A stretch of DNA of 64,000 bases from J051 sp040289295 (GTDB lineage Bacteria > Armatimonadota > Fimbriimonadia > Fimbriimonadales > ATM1). Made by a program: the position numbers and the translations under genes. Positions 40,329-48,375 of the stretch are shown one piece after another. Location of the stretch: the NCBI GenBank assembly GCA_040289295.1, contig PSLA01000005.1:1-64000 (forward strand). Direction: 5' to 3'. Position 1 is the stretch's first letter. Each line of letters opens with the position of its first letter. Below the pieces are notes generated by a model. That model saw only the letters and a program-made list of their open reading frames with translations. It made no database searches and was not told the origin of the DNA.

Positions 40329-41309
40329 TTACTCCTTCGCCCAGAACATCTCTCCGGGTGGGTCGGAGAGCACCGCCATGCGCAACGTCTCCACCGCTCT
40401 GCGCAGCCCTTCCCGCGGCGACATCAGGCCGTCTTCATGTTCTATCGAGAGCACGTAGTCGTACCCTACCGTCCGCAACACGCCGGCGAACTCGCGCCAC
40501 CAATCAACTCCATGGCCGTACCCGACCGTACGAAACACCCAAGAGCGCTCGGCGATTCGAGCGTACGAGCGCGGATCCAAGTTGCCGTCTCGCGCCGAGT
40601 TCAATGGATCGATTCTCGCGTCCTTCGCATGCGCATGGAACAGAGCACCCTCCTCACCAAGTTGCCTCGCGGCAAGGAGCGGGTCGGCGCCCTGCCACCA
40701 CAGGTGCGACGGGTCGAAGTTCGCGCCAATCCACTCGCCATTCTTGACGCCGTTGCGCAACTTCAGCATCGTATCATTGTTGTAGACCAAGAACCCTGGG
40801 TGCATCTCGATGGCGAACTTGACCTTGTGGCCTTTCAGCAGGCGCGCTTGCTCCTGCCAATAGGGCAGCGCGACCTGCTTCCACTGCCACTCGAGGAGGT
40901 CGCGGTACTCGTCTGGCCAAGCGCAGGTCACCCAGTTGGGATACCTGGCGCCCGCGCCGTCGCCCGGGCAGCCGCTGAAGCCGTTCAACACCGGAACCTC
41001 GAGCGCTGAAGCGAGGCGAACGGCGCGCTCAAACGCCTGATGGTGCGCCTTGGCGAGCCGCTTCTGAGGATGGAGCGGGTTGCCGTGGCAAGATAGAGCG
41101 CTAATAATCATGCCGCGGTCTCTGACCGCGTTCAGCAGACGCTTGCGCTCTGACGAGGAAGTAAGCATCCGCTCGACGTCGAGGTGTGCGCTGCCAGGGT
41201 AGCCACCCGCGCCCAGTTCGACCGCCTCGATGCCCTGTTGCGCGGCAAGGTCAAGCGCCTCTTCAAGGCCCCGGTCACCAAACAGAACGAGGAACAAGCC
41301 GATTCTCAC
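40329..41309 (-). CDS. Sugar phosphate isomerase/epimerase (xylose isomerase-like TIM barrel)
   Basis: A 326-residue AP-endonuclease-2-type barrel. Motifs: RIGLFLVLFGDRGLEEALDL, EAVELGAGGYPGSAHLDVER, ISALSCHGNPLHP, VLNGFSGCPGDGAG, FAIEMHPGFLVYNN (metal-ligand Glu), GANFDPSHLWWQGADP (Asp and His), LFHAHAKDARID and DYVLSIEHEDGLMSP. These carry the metal ligands of the family. Such enzymes act in polyol and sugar catabolism; the substrate is unknown. GTG start with TAAACC seven bases upstream. It is a monocistronic gene between degraded DNA and a dispersed repeat. Confidence 0.9.
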   Translation of the reverse strand: MRIGLFLVLFGDRGLEEALDLAAQQGIEAVELGAGGYPGSAHLDVERMLTSSSERKRLLNAVRDRGMIISALSCHGNPLHPQKRLAKAHHQAFERAVRLASALEVPVLNGFSGCPGDGAGARYPNWVTCAWPDEYRDLLEWQWKQVALPYWQEQARLLKGHKVKFAIEMHPGFLVYNNDTMLKLRNGVKNGEWIGANFDPSHLWWQGADPLLAARQLGEEGALFHAHAKDARIDPLNSARDGNLDPRSYARIAERSWVFRTVGYGHGVDWWREFAGVLRTVGYDYVLSIEHEDGLMSPREGLRRAVETLRMAVLSDPPGEMFWAKE

Positions 41310-41326
41310 AGCCAGGGGTTTACCCT

Positions 41327-41372
41327 GTAGGGAGCGCCAGCGTCCTCGCGAGCCGAGCAGAGGGCGAAGCGC
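41327..41372. repeat. Dispersed repeat, copy A (downstream of msrA)
   Basis: The plus strand reads GTAGGGAGCGCCAGCGTCCT, CGCGAGCCGAGCAGAGGGCG, AAGCGC. The second copy (42091-42151) carries GTAGGGAGTGCGAGCGTCCT, CGCGGGCC and CAGAGGGCGGAGTGCGC on the opposite strand. The two copies flank msrA in inverted orientation. Confidence 0.7.
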
Positions 41373-42038
41373 CTACTTCAGCCCGCCACCCTTCAGTTTC
41401 GCCTTAAACACCTTGCGGAACTTCTCCATCTTCGGGCGGATCACCGCTTGACAGTAGGCTTTCTCGGGGTTCTTGGCGAAGTAGTCCTGGTGGTAATCCT
41501 CCGCAGGATAGAACGTTGTCAGCGGTACAATCTCAGTTACGATCGGCTTGTCCCACGCGCCCACCTTTTGGAGCTCCGACTTCGTCTGCTCCGCAAGTGC
41601 CTTCTGTCGCTCGTTGTGGAAGAGAATGATGGAGCGGTACTGCGTTCCGATGTCGTTGCCCTGTCGATTCAGTGTTGTCGGATCATGCGTGAGGAAGAAA
41701 ACCTCAAGCAGCTCCTCATACGTTATGACGCTCGGGTCGAATGTGATTTGCACCACCTCCGCGTGTCCCGTCTTGCCAGTGCAAACCTGCTCGTACGTGG
41801 GATTCTCTGTAATGCCTCCGGCGTATCCAGAGATAACGGATACAACGCCCCTGAGTGACTCGAAGATCGCTTCGGTGCACCAGAAACAACCGCCTCCGAA
41901 GGTCGCCTTCTCGGTCCGGCTCTCGCTTTCGTTATGTCGCATGTGTTGTTCGATGGATCCAGTCGAGGCATACGAGGCACAGCCCATAGCCGACATGGCC
42001 GTAAGCGTGCTAATCACTTGAACGACGGACAATTCCAT
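41373..42038 (-). CDS. msrA: Peptide methionine-S-sulfoxide reductase
   Basis: A 221-residue enzyme that reduces the S-epimer of methionine sulfoxide. The catalytic motif GGCFWCTEAIFE places the nucleophile at Cys51. Other landmarks: GVVSVISGYAGGITENPTYE, GHAEVVQITFDP, FFLTHDPTTLNRQGNDIGTQ, YRSIILFHNERQ and YHQDYFAKNPEKAYC. The first 40 residues are an export signal, possibly lipoprotein-type (LTAMSAMGC), so the enzyme probably acts in the periplasm. TAGAAT lies 12 bases before the ATG and GGAGG is close to it. Inverted copies of a dispersed repeat flank the gene. Confidence 0.95.
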   Translation of the reverse strand: MELSVVQVISTLTAMSAMGCASYASTGSIEQHMRHNESESRTEKATFGGGCFWCTEAIFESLRGVVSVISGYAGGITENPTYEQVCTGKTGHAEVVQITFDPSVITYEELLEVFFLTHDPTTLNRQGNDIGTQYRSIILFHNERQKALAEQTKSELQKVGAWDKPIVTEIVPLTTFYPAEDYHQDYFAKNPEKAYCQAVIRPKMEKFRKVFKAKLKGGGLK

Positions 42039-42090
42039 TGCCTCCGACGCATTCTACTCCACTGGCAGTCGAAGCGTTCCAGGCAGAGGC

Positions 42091-42151
42091 TGAGCGCGCA
42101 CTCCGCCCTCTGTTCTGTAGGCCCGCGAGGACGCTCGCACTCCCTACTCGG
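42091..42151. repeat. Dispersed repeat, copy B (between msrA and the Wzz-like gene)
   Basis: On the minus strand it reads CCGAGTAGGGAGTGCGAGCG, TCCTCGCGGGCCTACAGAAC, AGAGGGCGGAGTGCGCGCTC. It matches copy A at 41327-41372 with a 5-10 base insertion. It covers the last few codons of the Wzz-like gene and most of the gap to msrA. Confidence 0.7.
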
Positions 42152-43466
42152 AAAAAGCCCTTGATGAGGCGACTTGTGACAAACGAATCAGCAGCGCAAG
42201 CAAGAAACCAAACGCTCCGCCCGCAGCAGTGAACACCTCGCGCTTCGGAAAGTAGGGCACCTCTGGGGCGTACGCGGCGTCGAGTGCTTGAAACGGTTGA
42301 TACTCCTTCTCGACCGCCAGCCTTGTCAGCATCCACTGCGTCTGAACGATGCCAAGTGCTCGCTCCGCCATGCGTAGCTCTTGCAGAATCACGGCTTGGT
42401 CCACGGCGAGGCGTGCCGACTCAAGAGCACGGTCCCGCATCTGTCGCACCTGTTGCTCCGCTGTGCGCAACTGACTCTCCAGGGACGCGACGAGCACCGC
42501 TTGGTCGAGCGTCGCCGCCAGGCTGCGGTTTTTCGCGGCTTGGGCTATGCGGTCCAACTCCTCCTCATACGCCTTCCGCGCCGCGTCAAACTGTGCACGG
42601 AGCGCCTCGTTCTCAGGCGCACCTTCGGCTACAAGGTCTGCGGCTGCATGGAGGCGCCTGCGCGCATCAATTACCCGCGCTTCGAGTGCAGCCCCCGCTT
42701 CTGAGTAAGCCTCGCCACTGGTTTGCGCGGCGGTGACCACGCCTCGAATCGCCGTTTCGAGCCCTGCTTGCGCTCCGGCGGTGGCTTGCTCGAGAACGTG
42801 GAGAGCTTGCTGGGCCTGAAGGAACACGACGATGGCGTCTTTCCCGCCGGCCGCCGCAATCCCCGCGTCGCCTCCCCGTGCCACGCTCTCGGCTAAGCGT
42901 GCCGCCAGCGCGTACACATCGCTTCGGTATCGCTCCGTCTGCTGTCGAAGGAACTCCTCAGAGCGGCCCGCAAACCCTTTGGAAAGGCGCTTGGTCTCTT
43001 CGAGGGTGCGATCAAGCAAGAGGCCAAGTGCGCGCTCCGTTCGTTCTCTCCCCTTCCAACGCAGGCGCACGACAAGCGCGCCGGTTTCGAGCACCTCGCA
43101 ATCTATGGCGTCGTTTACGCGTTTCAAGTCGTGGTCGTCAAAACCACGGGGCATCAACTCGCCGGCGACGAGACGCAGGCTCTCGCGCGAGCGGATTACC
43201 GACTGTACCGAGAACGCGTCTGTTCCGAGCGTGGGCAGGAAAAGCAAGCCGCCGAAAATGAGCGCGCCCTCGCGCGGCTTGAGGAACTCGCCGAGGTTGA
43301 GGCGTTGCGTGACCTCGTTCGCCGAGGCTCCGCGGGGGAAGACGAGCGTCGCCTTGGCTTCGAAGGTCGGCGGATACAGGGTGGCGAACAGGAGTGCGCA
43401 AGCCGCCAGAACGCCGGCGTATGCCACATAACCGAGCGGCCGTTCAAGACGCAGAAGCGATCCCAT
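42144..43466 (-). CDS. Wzz-type polysaccharide chain-length/export protein without kinase
   Basis: A 440-residue inner-membrane protein with helices at about 13-31 and 412-430 enclosing a long, largely helical periplasmic region. The N-terminal region FEAKATLVFPRGASANEV and the coiled-coil stretch (SLESQLRTAEQQVRQMRDRA) ending in EVPYFPKREVFTAAGGAFGF match Wzz/PCP proteins that set polysaccharide length. There is no tyrosine-kinase domain at the C-terminus and no glycan gene beside it. The proline-rich PEVPYFPKR before the last helix is the family hallmark. The C-terminus runs into a dispersed repeat. Confidence 0.82.
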   Translation of the reverse strand: MGSLLRLERPLGYVAYAGVLAACALLFATLYPPTFEAKATLVFPRGASANEVTQRLNLGEFLKPREGALIFGGLLFLPTLGTDAFSVQSVIRSRESLRLVAGELMPRGFDDHDLKRVNDAIDCEVLETGALVVRLRWKGRERTERALGLLLDRTLEETKRLSKGFAGRSEEFLRQQTERYRSDVYALAARLAESVARGGDAGIAAAGGKDAIVVFLQAQQALHVLEQATAGAQAGLETAIRGVVTAAQTSGEAYSEAGAALEARVIDARRRLHAAADLVAEGAPENEALRAQFDAARKAYEEELDRIAQAAKNRSLAATLDQAVLVASLESQLRTAEQQVRQMRDRALESARLAVDQAVILQELRMAERALGIVQTQWMLTRLAVEKEYQPFQALDAAYAPEVPYFPKREVFTAAGGAFGFLLALLIRLSQVASSRAFSE

Positions 43467-43775
43467 CCGAGATTAAGGACGAGCCGCAAGGCCGTACCTT
43501 TTCGAGCAAGTACATGCTCTGGTCGCACGCTACGCCCACCAGACGGGCACTCTGTACAGCAAGTTGTGAAGGATGGCGTGGCGCCATCACTCACACGACA
43601 CCTCGGCTGATTACGGAAAGATCAGCGGCTGCAAGTCGGGTGGCATGGGAGAGGGACGCGAGGGGTCGGCCAACCCAAAGCGCTCATGCGTGAAACGCGC
43701 ACACAAACCCGTTTACCCATGCGCAGCGAGGGTGGCGTCGCCGCCACTTCCCTTTGAGGGATACAATGCGCAGTC
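43467..43775. other. 309-base intergenic region with two GC-rich hairpins
   Basis: No gene is seen. Two short perfect palindromes occur: GATGGCG-TGG-CGCCATC at 43572-43588 and GTGGCG-TCGC-CGCCAC at 43732-43747, the second just upstream of the TACAAT box of plsC. They could be operators, terminators without a T run, or copies of a small dispersed palindrome. Confidence 0.6.
43762..43767 (+). promoter_or_regulatory. -10-like box TACAAT, 8 bases before the plsC ATG
   Basis: TACAAT then GCGCAGTC then ATG at 43776. There is no ribosome site before the ATG, so the message is probably leaderless. No convincing -35 element is seen; a perfect hairpin occupies the region 15-30 bases upstream. Confidence 0.5.
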
Positions 43776-44414
43776 ATGTACCGGTGGGTCCTTTATCCAC
43801 TGGGGAAGTTGGTCCTCGCGGTCTTCTTCTTGCTTTTTGGGCCTGTTCGGGTGCGTGGTCGCAGCTTGGTACCTCGGCAAGGGGGGTTGCTGGTGGTGGC
43901 GAATCATCTAAGCGACGTTGACCCGCCGCTCGTCGGGTACGCGTTGCCGCGTCCTGCCTGGTTCATGGCGAAGTCGGAGTTGTTCTCAATACCGATTCTC
44001 GGGAAGGTGATCCGCGCGTTTCGGGCGTTTCCTGTTGAGCGAGGGCGACCAGACCGGGGCGCCATCCGCCGCGCGATCGAACTGCTGCGCGCAGGGGAGT
44101 GCGTGGTCGTGTTCCCCGAAGGTCAAATCAGCGAGGACGGACGCCTGCAGCCAGCCCTCGCCGGTGCGGCGATCATCTGGAAACAAGCACAAGTTACGTG
44201 CGTGGTTTGCGGCATCGTTGGGTCACAACGCATCGTGCCGTTTCGCGCGATCATTCCTCGACCTGCGTTAGGCGGCGTGTCGGTGCGATTCGGCGAGCCG
44301 ATACCCTGGGAGCGAGCACACGACATCGAGACGTTCGGCGAGTGGTTCACGCGTGAAGCGCAAAGGCTGACTGGGCTGCCAGTGCGGAAAGACGCCGAGG
44401 GGAGCGTGCAGTGA
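43776..44414 (+). CDS. plsC: 1-acyl-sn-glycerol-3-phosphate acyltransferase
   Basis: A 212-residue membrane-associated acyltransferase making phosphatidic acid. The catalytic motif NHLSDVDPPLV (NHxxxxD form), FMAKSELFSIPILG, FPVERGRPDRGAIRRAIELL and the FPEGQISEDGRL motif are all present, with an N-terminal hydrophobic segment (about 10-24). It starts a long plus-strand run that continues into a DUF6785-like gene through a GTGA overlap. Lipid assembly fits with accB-accC further down the same run. Substrate preference is not deducible. Confidence 0.93.
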   Translation: MYRWVLYPLGKLVLAVFFLLFGPVRVRGRSLVPRQGGLLVVANHLSDVDPPLVGYALPRPAWFMAKSELFSIPILGKVIRAFRAFPVERGRPDRGAIRRAIELLRAGECVVVFPEGQISEDGRLQPALAGAAIIWKQAQVTCVVCGIVGSQRIVPFRAIIPRPALGGVSVRFGEPIPWERAHDIETFGEWFTREAQRLTGLPVRKDAEGSVQ

Positions 44415-46348
44415 GACGACTTGAAGAGCAAGCACGCATCCTTCCTCGTGGCCGGGCGCTGATCTGGGGAGTACTGCTCGCCGTTCCCGTCTGCTTTTGG
44501 AACGCATGGCAGCCGACGGGAACCATTTACTCGCTCATCTTCTCGACGATGGCGGCGTTGATCGTGCTCGTGTTCGTCAATCGCGCCCTCCATCGCTTCG
44601 CGCCGTGTCTGGCTTTTACCACTGGCGAGATGGTCGTCATCTATGCATTTGTGAGCGTCGCCTCGGCGGTAAGCGGCGAATGGACGTTTCTGAACATGCA
44701 GTACGTGCATGTTTTCGCGGGCTATCCCAACCTCGATCCGAAGTACGAAGGCGTGTTCCTGCGGCACCTTCCAGAGACGTTCTACTTTAAGGACAGCGCC
44801 GACCTGCGCGACTTCATCGCCGGCGGGCGCGGCTACTTGTACTTTTTGACACGCATGGATCTGTGGCTGCCGAAGCTGCTTGCATGGACGACACTCTATA
44901 CACTCATCACAGTCGGCTTGCTTTGCATCAACTCTCTGATGAGGGACGCCTGGCTGCGCAAGGAACGCCTCTCTTTTCCCATCATACAGTTTCCTGTCGC
45001 GATGATCGAGCAAAACGCGAACGGGCCAATGTGGAGAAGCCGCGTGATGTGGGCGTTCTTCATCGCCATGTTCGCGATAGACATGTTGAACGGATTTCAC
45101 TATCTCTATCCGAATCTGCCTTCTTTGCCGCTCAAGGAGTACGTTGACCTTCGCTATGCGCTCCCCGAGCGTCCGTGGTTGGCGATGGGCTACACGCCCA
45201 TCGCCATCTATCCGTTTTTGATGGCGCTGGCGATCCTGGTGCCCGCCGACCTGCTGTTCTCCGTTGTGTTTTTCTTCATTGCGCGAAAGGCGGTGCTCGT
45301 CATACTATCGTACTACGGGTATGAAGGAGGGTCTTTTGCCGGCGGCTTCCTAACTCCCGAGGCGCCGTACTTCACCGAGCAGACGTGGGGGGCGCTCATC
45401 GGCTTGTTCGTCACGGCGATGTGGCTGTCGCGCAATCACTTGAAAGCGGTGTGGCGCGCAGTCCTCTCCGGGGCGCCTGCGGAGGACGGCGGCATCAGCC
45501 ACCGTGCCGCAGCGACGCTCCTCATCGTTTGCGTCGCCGGGGTCGTCGGCGTGTTGGTCTATGCCGGGTTGAACCCACTGCTCGCAGTGCCCTACTTCTG
45601 CGCGTTCCTCGGATTCTCCGTCGTCGTTACGAGGATACGAGCGCAGTTGGGTCCGCCGACACACGAGTTCGCGTTTCTGGGACCAAACCAATTGCTGTTT
45701 AACTTATACGGCACGCGCACGCTGAGCGAACGGACGGCGGCGTTCCTCGGCACAGTGTTCCTCGGTATCAACCGGCTGTCCCGCTCGCATCCAATGCCGG
45801 TTCAGCTGGAGGCAATGAAGATGTCAGAGCAGCATCGCGTGCGCCAGGGTTTCCTATTCGGGTGGATGGCTGCTGCGCTTGTGTTCGGTTTGTTCTTGGG
45901 CAGCATGTGGATGGTGCAGCGAGGCTATGTCCGCGGAGCCGAGCCGGGATGGAACGACCCAAGCGCCGTCGTTGCTGCGGTCGTGGACAACCGACACGGG
46001 CCGAGTTGGAAGGGAATGGCTGCGGTCGGTCTCGGCTTCAGCGTCGTTGCGGTGCTCGACGCGATTCGGTTCCGGGTCCCGGGTTTCTGGCTGCATCCTG
46101 TCGGCTATGCGCTCAGTATGAACTTCGGTGTAGACTATTACTGGTTTGGGCTGATCCTCGCTCTGCTCGTCAAGGTTGTTGTTCAGCGGTACTATGGGCT
46201 GAGCGGCTTCCGCCACTTGCGGTACGCGGCGTTCGGTGTGCTGCTGGGCGAGTTCTCCGCGGAAGGCATTTGGGCGGCTTATGCGATGATAACGAGACAG
46301 AGTACATACACCATCGGTTTCAACGAGCGGGGATTGGGGATCCAGTGA
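44411..46348 (+). CDS. Polytopic membrane protein, DUF6784/DUF6785-like
   Basis: A 645-residue protein with about 14 membrane segments and conserved-looking loops: FLNMQYVHVFAGYPNLDPKY, KDSADLRDFIAGGRGYLYFL, LRKERLSFPIIQFPVAMIEQ, YEGGSFAGGFLTPEAPYFTE, and HEFAFLGPNQLLFNLYGTRT. The pattern matches the large DUF6785/6784 membrane proteins of Armatimonadota and Planctomycetota, which resemble oligopeptide transporters in topology; the match is from memory. The GTG start overlaps the plsC stop by four bases, and its own stop overlaps the next GTG. Transport substrate unknown. Confidence 0.8.
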   Translation: MRRLEEQARILPRGRALIWGVLLAVPVCFWNAWQPTGTIYSLIFSTMAALIVLVFVNRALHRFAPCLAFTTGEMVVIYAFVSVASAVSGEWTFLNMQYVHVFAGYPNLDPKYEGVFLRHLPETFYFKDSADLRDFIAGGRGYLYFLTRMDLWLPKLLAWTTLYTLITVGLLCINSLMRDAWLRKERLSFPIIQFPVAMIEQNANGPMWRSRVMWAFFIAMFAIDMLNGFHYLYPNLPSLPLKEYVDLRYALPERPWLAMGYTPIAIYPFLMALAILVPADLLFSVVFFFIARKAVLVILSYYGYEGGSFAGGFLTPEAPYFTEQTWGALIGLFVTAMWLSRNHLKAVWRAVLSGAPAEDGGISHRAAATLLIVCVAGVVGVLVYAGLNPLLAVPYFCAFLGFSVVVTRIRAQLGPPTHEFAFLGPNQLLFNLYGTRTLSERTAAFLGTVFLGINRLSRSHPMPVQLEAMKMSEQHRVRQGFLFGWMAAALVFGLFLGSMWMVQRGYVRGAEPGWNDPSAVVAAVVDNRHGPSWKGMAAVGLGFSVVAVLDAIRFRVPGFWLHPVGYALSMNFGVDYYWFGLILALLVKVVVQRYYGLSGFRHLRYAAFGVLLGEFSAEGIWAAYAMITRQSTYTIGFNERGLGIQ

Positions 46349-47781
46349 CCGAGTTTCTGCAACCACAGATGCCAGCCGAACCGACGCCTCCTCCCACGCC
46401 GTCGAAAGGCATGCCTATCGTTTGGCTGGGCGTCGCCTTCGGTGTCCTGTTCATGGCGACGCTGTCAACGCTCAGCATCCTCGTGCCGGAAGGACTTACC
46501 ACCGACCGAGCGAATCTGGATCGAGAACTCAAGCTACTTGAAGCTGACTACTCACTCGCGTTGGTCAGAGAGGGCGGCTCAGCGGAGAAGGCGGCACGGC
46601 GCATCCTTCCTGAGGCCCGCAAGAGACTGGCAAGCGTCCGACTCAAGACCGAAGGCGCAAAGTACGTTCGGGACCGAGCACTCTTAATCCTGGAGATAGT
46701 CGCCAATCCGAACCAAAGGCATCCCGTCGATGGCCTGACCGACCCGACCGACGACATTTCCAATCGCGACAAGCGCTCCAATGTGAAGAACAGCCGACAG
46801 CGGCTCAACAACGCGTTGCGCGCGCTCGCCTCCGGCGCAACGGGCAAAACCTTGGAGCAGGCTGCGCAAGCGCTGAAGGAGGAGGCGGGTCAATCGTGGC
46901 CCCTCACCCTCGCCTTAGAGGAAGCGCGCAGGCGTTTGGGCAGCGAGAAGGAGATGTTGCCGACACCTCTCGCATTTCTGATTGTCGGGATGCTCGGCAT
47001 GGGAACGCTGGCGTGGATCGCGTACATCGCGTTACGGCTGAGCGGCAGCCTGCGGCCTGCGGGCGCGCCGATTCGGGAATATGCAGTTGCGCCAGAGCTA
47101 GTGGGCGACTCACTTGGCCTGCGATTCTTCGTTTTCCTGGTCGTTTACACGGTTGTGCCGTTGCTATTGATGCAGGCGATCGGGCCGGTGTTCGACGAGG
47201 ATCTGCGCGCACGGCTGCTCGTGACGGCACTCGCCGCGCCGGTGGTGTTGGGTGCGGTGTTCCTGCCGTGGCTGGGCGTGCGGTTACGGCCCAGTCACAT
47301 CGGCCTCTCCCTGCGCGGCTTCAGCCGAATGGCTCTGTGGGGCGTCGGCGGATGGCTGGCGAATCTTCCGGTGTTGTTGGTCCTGTTCCCGGTAACGGTG
47401 CTCCTCTCCCGGTGGCTACCGTCGTCGTCCCACCCTTTGGGCGAGGAGTTGACTTCGCCGTGGGGCATAACCGTGAGCCTCGTGGTCGCTGCGGCGATTG
47501 CCCCCATCATAGAGGAGGTGGTGTTCCGAGGAGTGCTGTTCCAGGGGTTGGCGCTGCGCGTCCGAGGCGTTGCGTGGCCGGTGGTTCTTTCGTCTCTCGC
47601 CTTCGCCTCGATTCACCCCCAGGGACCCGCGACTTGGCTGGTGCTGGGGTGGATTGGGGCTATGGGGTGTCTCTTGGTTCACCAAACGGGGAGCCTGATT
47701 CCGGCGATCGTTATGCACGCCCTGCACAACTTCACGATCATCATGCTTACGGTGTACCTTGAGAACCCAATTGGACTATAA
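46345..47781 (+). CDS. CPBP-family intramembrane metalloprotease with long N-terminal domain
   Basis: A 478-residue membrane protein. One helix at about 24-45 is followed by a soluble helical region (about 55-190, with RLASVRLKTEGAKYVRDRAL), and then about eight helices carrying the CPBP/Abi motifs: IAPIIEEVVFRGVLFQGLAL (Glu-Glu near 390), FASIHPQGP (His near 424), and VMHALHNFTIIML (His near 455). Such proteases process membrane proteins or prenylated peptides. The GTG start overlaps the previous stop as GTGA; a longer frame reaching back to 45862 is antisense-like and rejected. The large soluble N-terminal region is unusual and not recognised. Confidence 0.88.
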   Translation: MTEFLQPQMPAEPTPPPTPSKGMPIVWLGVAFGVLFMATLSTLSILVPEGLTTDRANLDRELKLLEADYSLALVREGGSAEKAARRILPEARKRLASVRLKTEGAKYVRDRALLILEIVANPNQRHPVDGLTDPTDDISNRDKRSNVKNSRQRLNNALRALASGATGKTLEQAAQALKEEAGQSWPLTLALEEARRRLGSEKEMLPTPLAFLIVGMLGMGTLAWIAYIALRLSGSLRPAGAPIREYAVAPELVGDSLGLRFFVFLVVYTVVPLLLMQAIGPVFDEDLRARLLVTALAAPVVLGAVFLPWLGVRLRPSHIGLSLRGFSRMALWGVGGWLANLPVLLVLFPVTVLLSRWLPSSSHPLGEELTSPWGITVSLVVAAAIAPIIEEVVFRGVLFQGLALRVRGVAWPVVLSSLAFASIHPQGPATWLVLGWIGAMGCLLVHQTGSLIPAIVMHALHNFTIIMLTVYLENPIGL

Positions 47782-47782
47782 T
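47777..47782 (+). promoter_or_regulatory. Consensus -10 box TATAAT upstream of efp
   Basis: A perfect TATAAT overlaps the stop codon of the CPBP gene. The transcription start would be near 47789, leaving a leader of about 12 bases with GGAG at 47791-47794 before GTG 47801. No good -35 element is seen (TTGAGA is only 12 bases upstream). It suggests that efp and the acc genes can be transcribed independently of plsC. Confidence 0.5.
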
Positions 47783-47800
47783 TCGCCTCAGGAGACGCCT

Positions 47801-48373
47801 GTGGCCACGGACACCAGCGACTTTCGAAACGGATTGCACATCTACTTGGACGGCGAGGTCTACAGCATCGTCGAGTTTCAACACGTCAAGCCCGGCAAGG
47901 GAGGCGCCTTTGTGCGCACCAAGCTGAGAAAACTTGGCACCGGGCAGAACTTAGAGAAGACTTTCCGTGCCGGTGAACGCGTTGAGACCGCGTTCGTCGA
48001 GCGAAAGCGATTCCAATTCCTGTACCAGACCGGGGATGAGATCGTTTGCATGGATCCGGAAGACTTCGACCAGCACTCGTTCAATGCGGCACTCCTCGGG
48101 TCTGGCCAGAAGTATTTGAGTGAAGGTATGGACTTGACCGCGATCATCGTGGATGGCAAGGTGCTTTCGCTTGAGGTGCCTGCGTTCGTGGAGCTTCGGG
48201 TGGAGCAGACGGACCCGGGCTTCAAAGGGGACACTGTGAGCGGCGGCTCCAAGCCCGCGGTTCTGGAGGGAGGCGCGCAGGTGAACGTACCGTTCCACAT
48301 CAATGTCGGAGACATCGTAAAAGTGGATACACGAACGGACACGTACCTTGAACGCGTCAAAGCGTCTGATTAG
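47801..48373 (+). CDS. efp: Translation elongation factor P
   Basis: A 190-residue protein of three beta-barrel domains that relieves ribosome stalling at polyproline. The modifiable tip of domain I is KPGKGGAFVRTKL, with Lys33 at the position lysylated in E. coli. VERKRFQFLYQTGDEIVCMD, FVELRVEQTDPGFKGDTVSG and the C-terminal VDTRTDTYLERV are family sequences. GTG start with GGAG six bases upstream. It is followed 2 bases later by a Cys-rich membrane protein gene and then acc genes. No epmA or epmB is seen in the window. Confidence 0.96.
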   Translation: MATDTSDFRNGLHIYLDGEVYSIVEFQHVKPGKGGAFVRTKLRKLGTGQNLEKTFRAGERVETAFVERKRFQFLYQTGDEIVCMDPEDFDQHSFNAALLGSGQKYLSEGMDLTAIIVDGKVLSLEVPAFVELRVEQTDPGFKGDTVSGGSKPAVLEGGAQVNVPFHINVGDIVKVDTRTDTYLERVKASD

Positions 48374-48375
48374 AG

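Noticed and set aside
45862..46344. 161-codon N-terminal extension of the CPBP protease
   Set aside because: It overlaps the end of the DUF6785-like gene in another frame, and the GTG at 46345 is coupled to that gene's stop.
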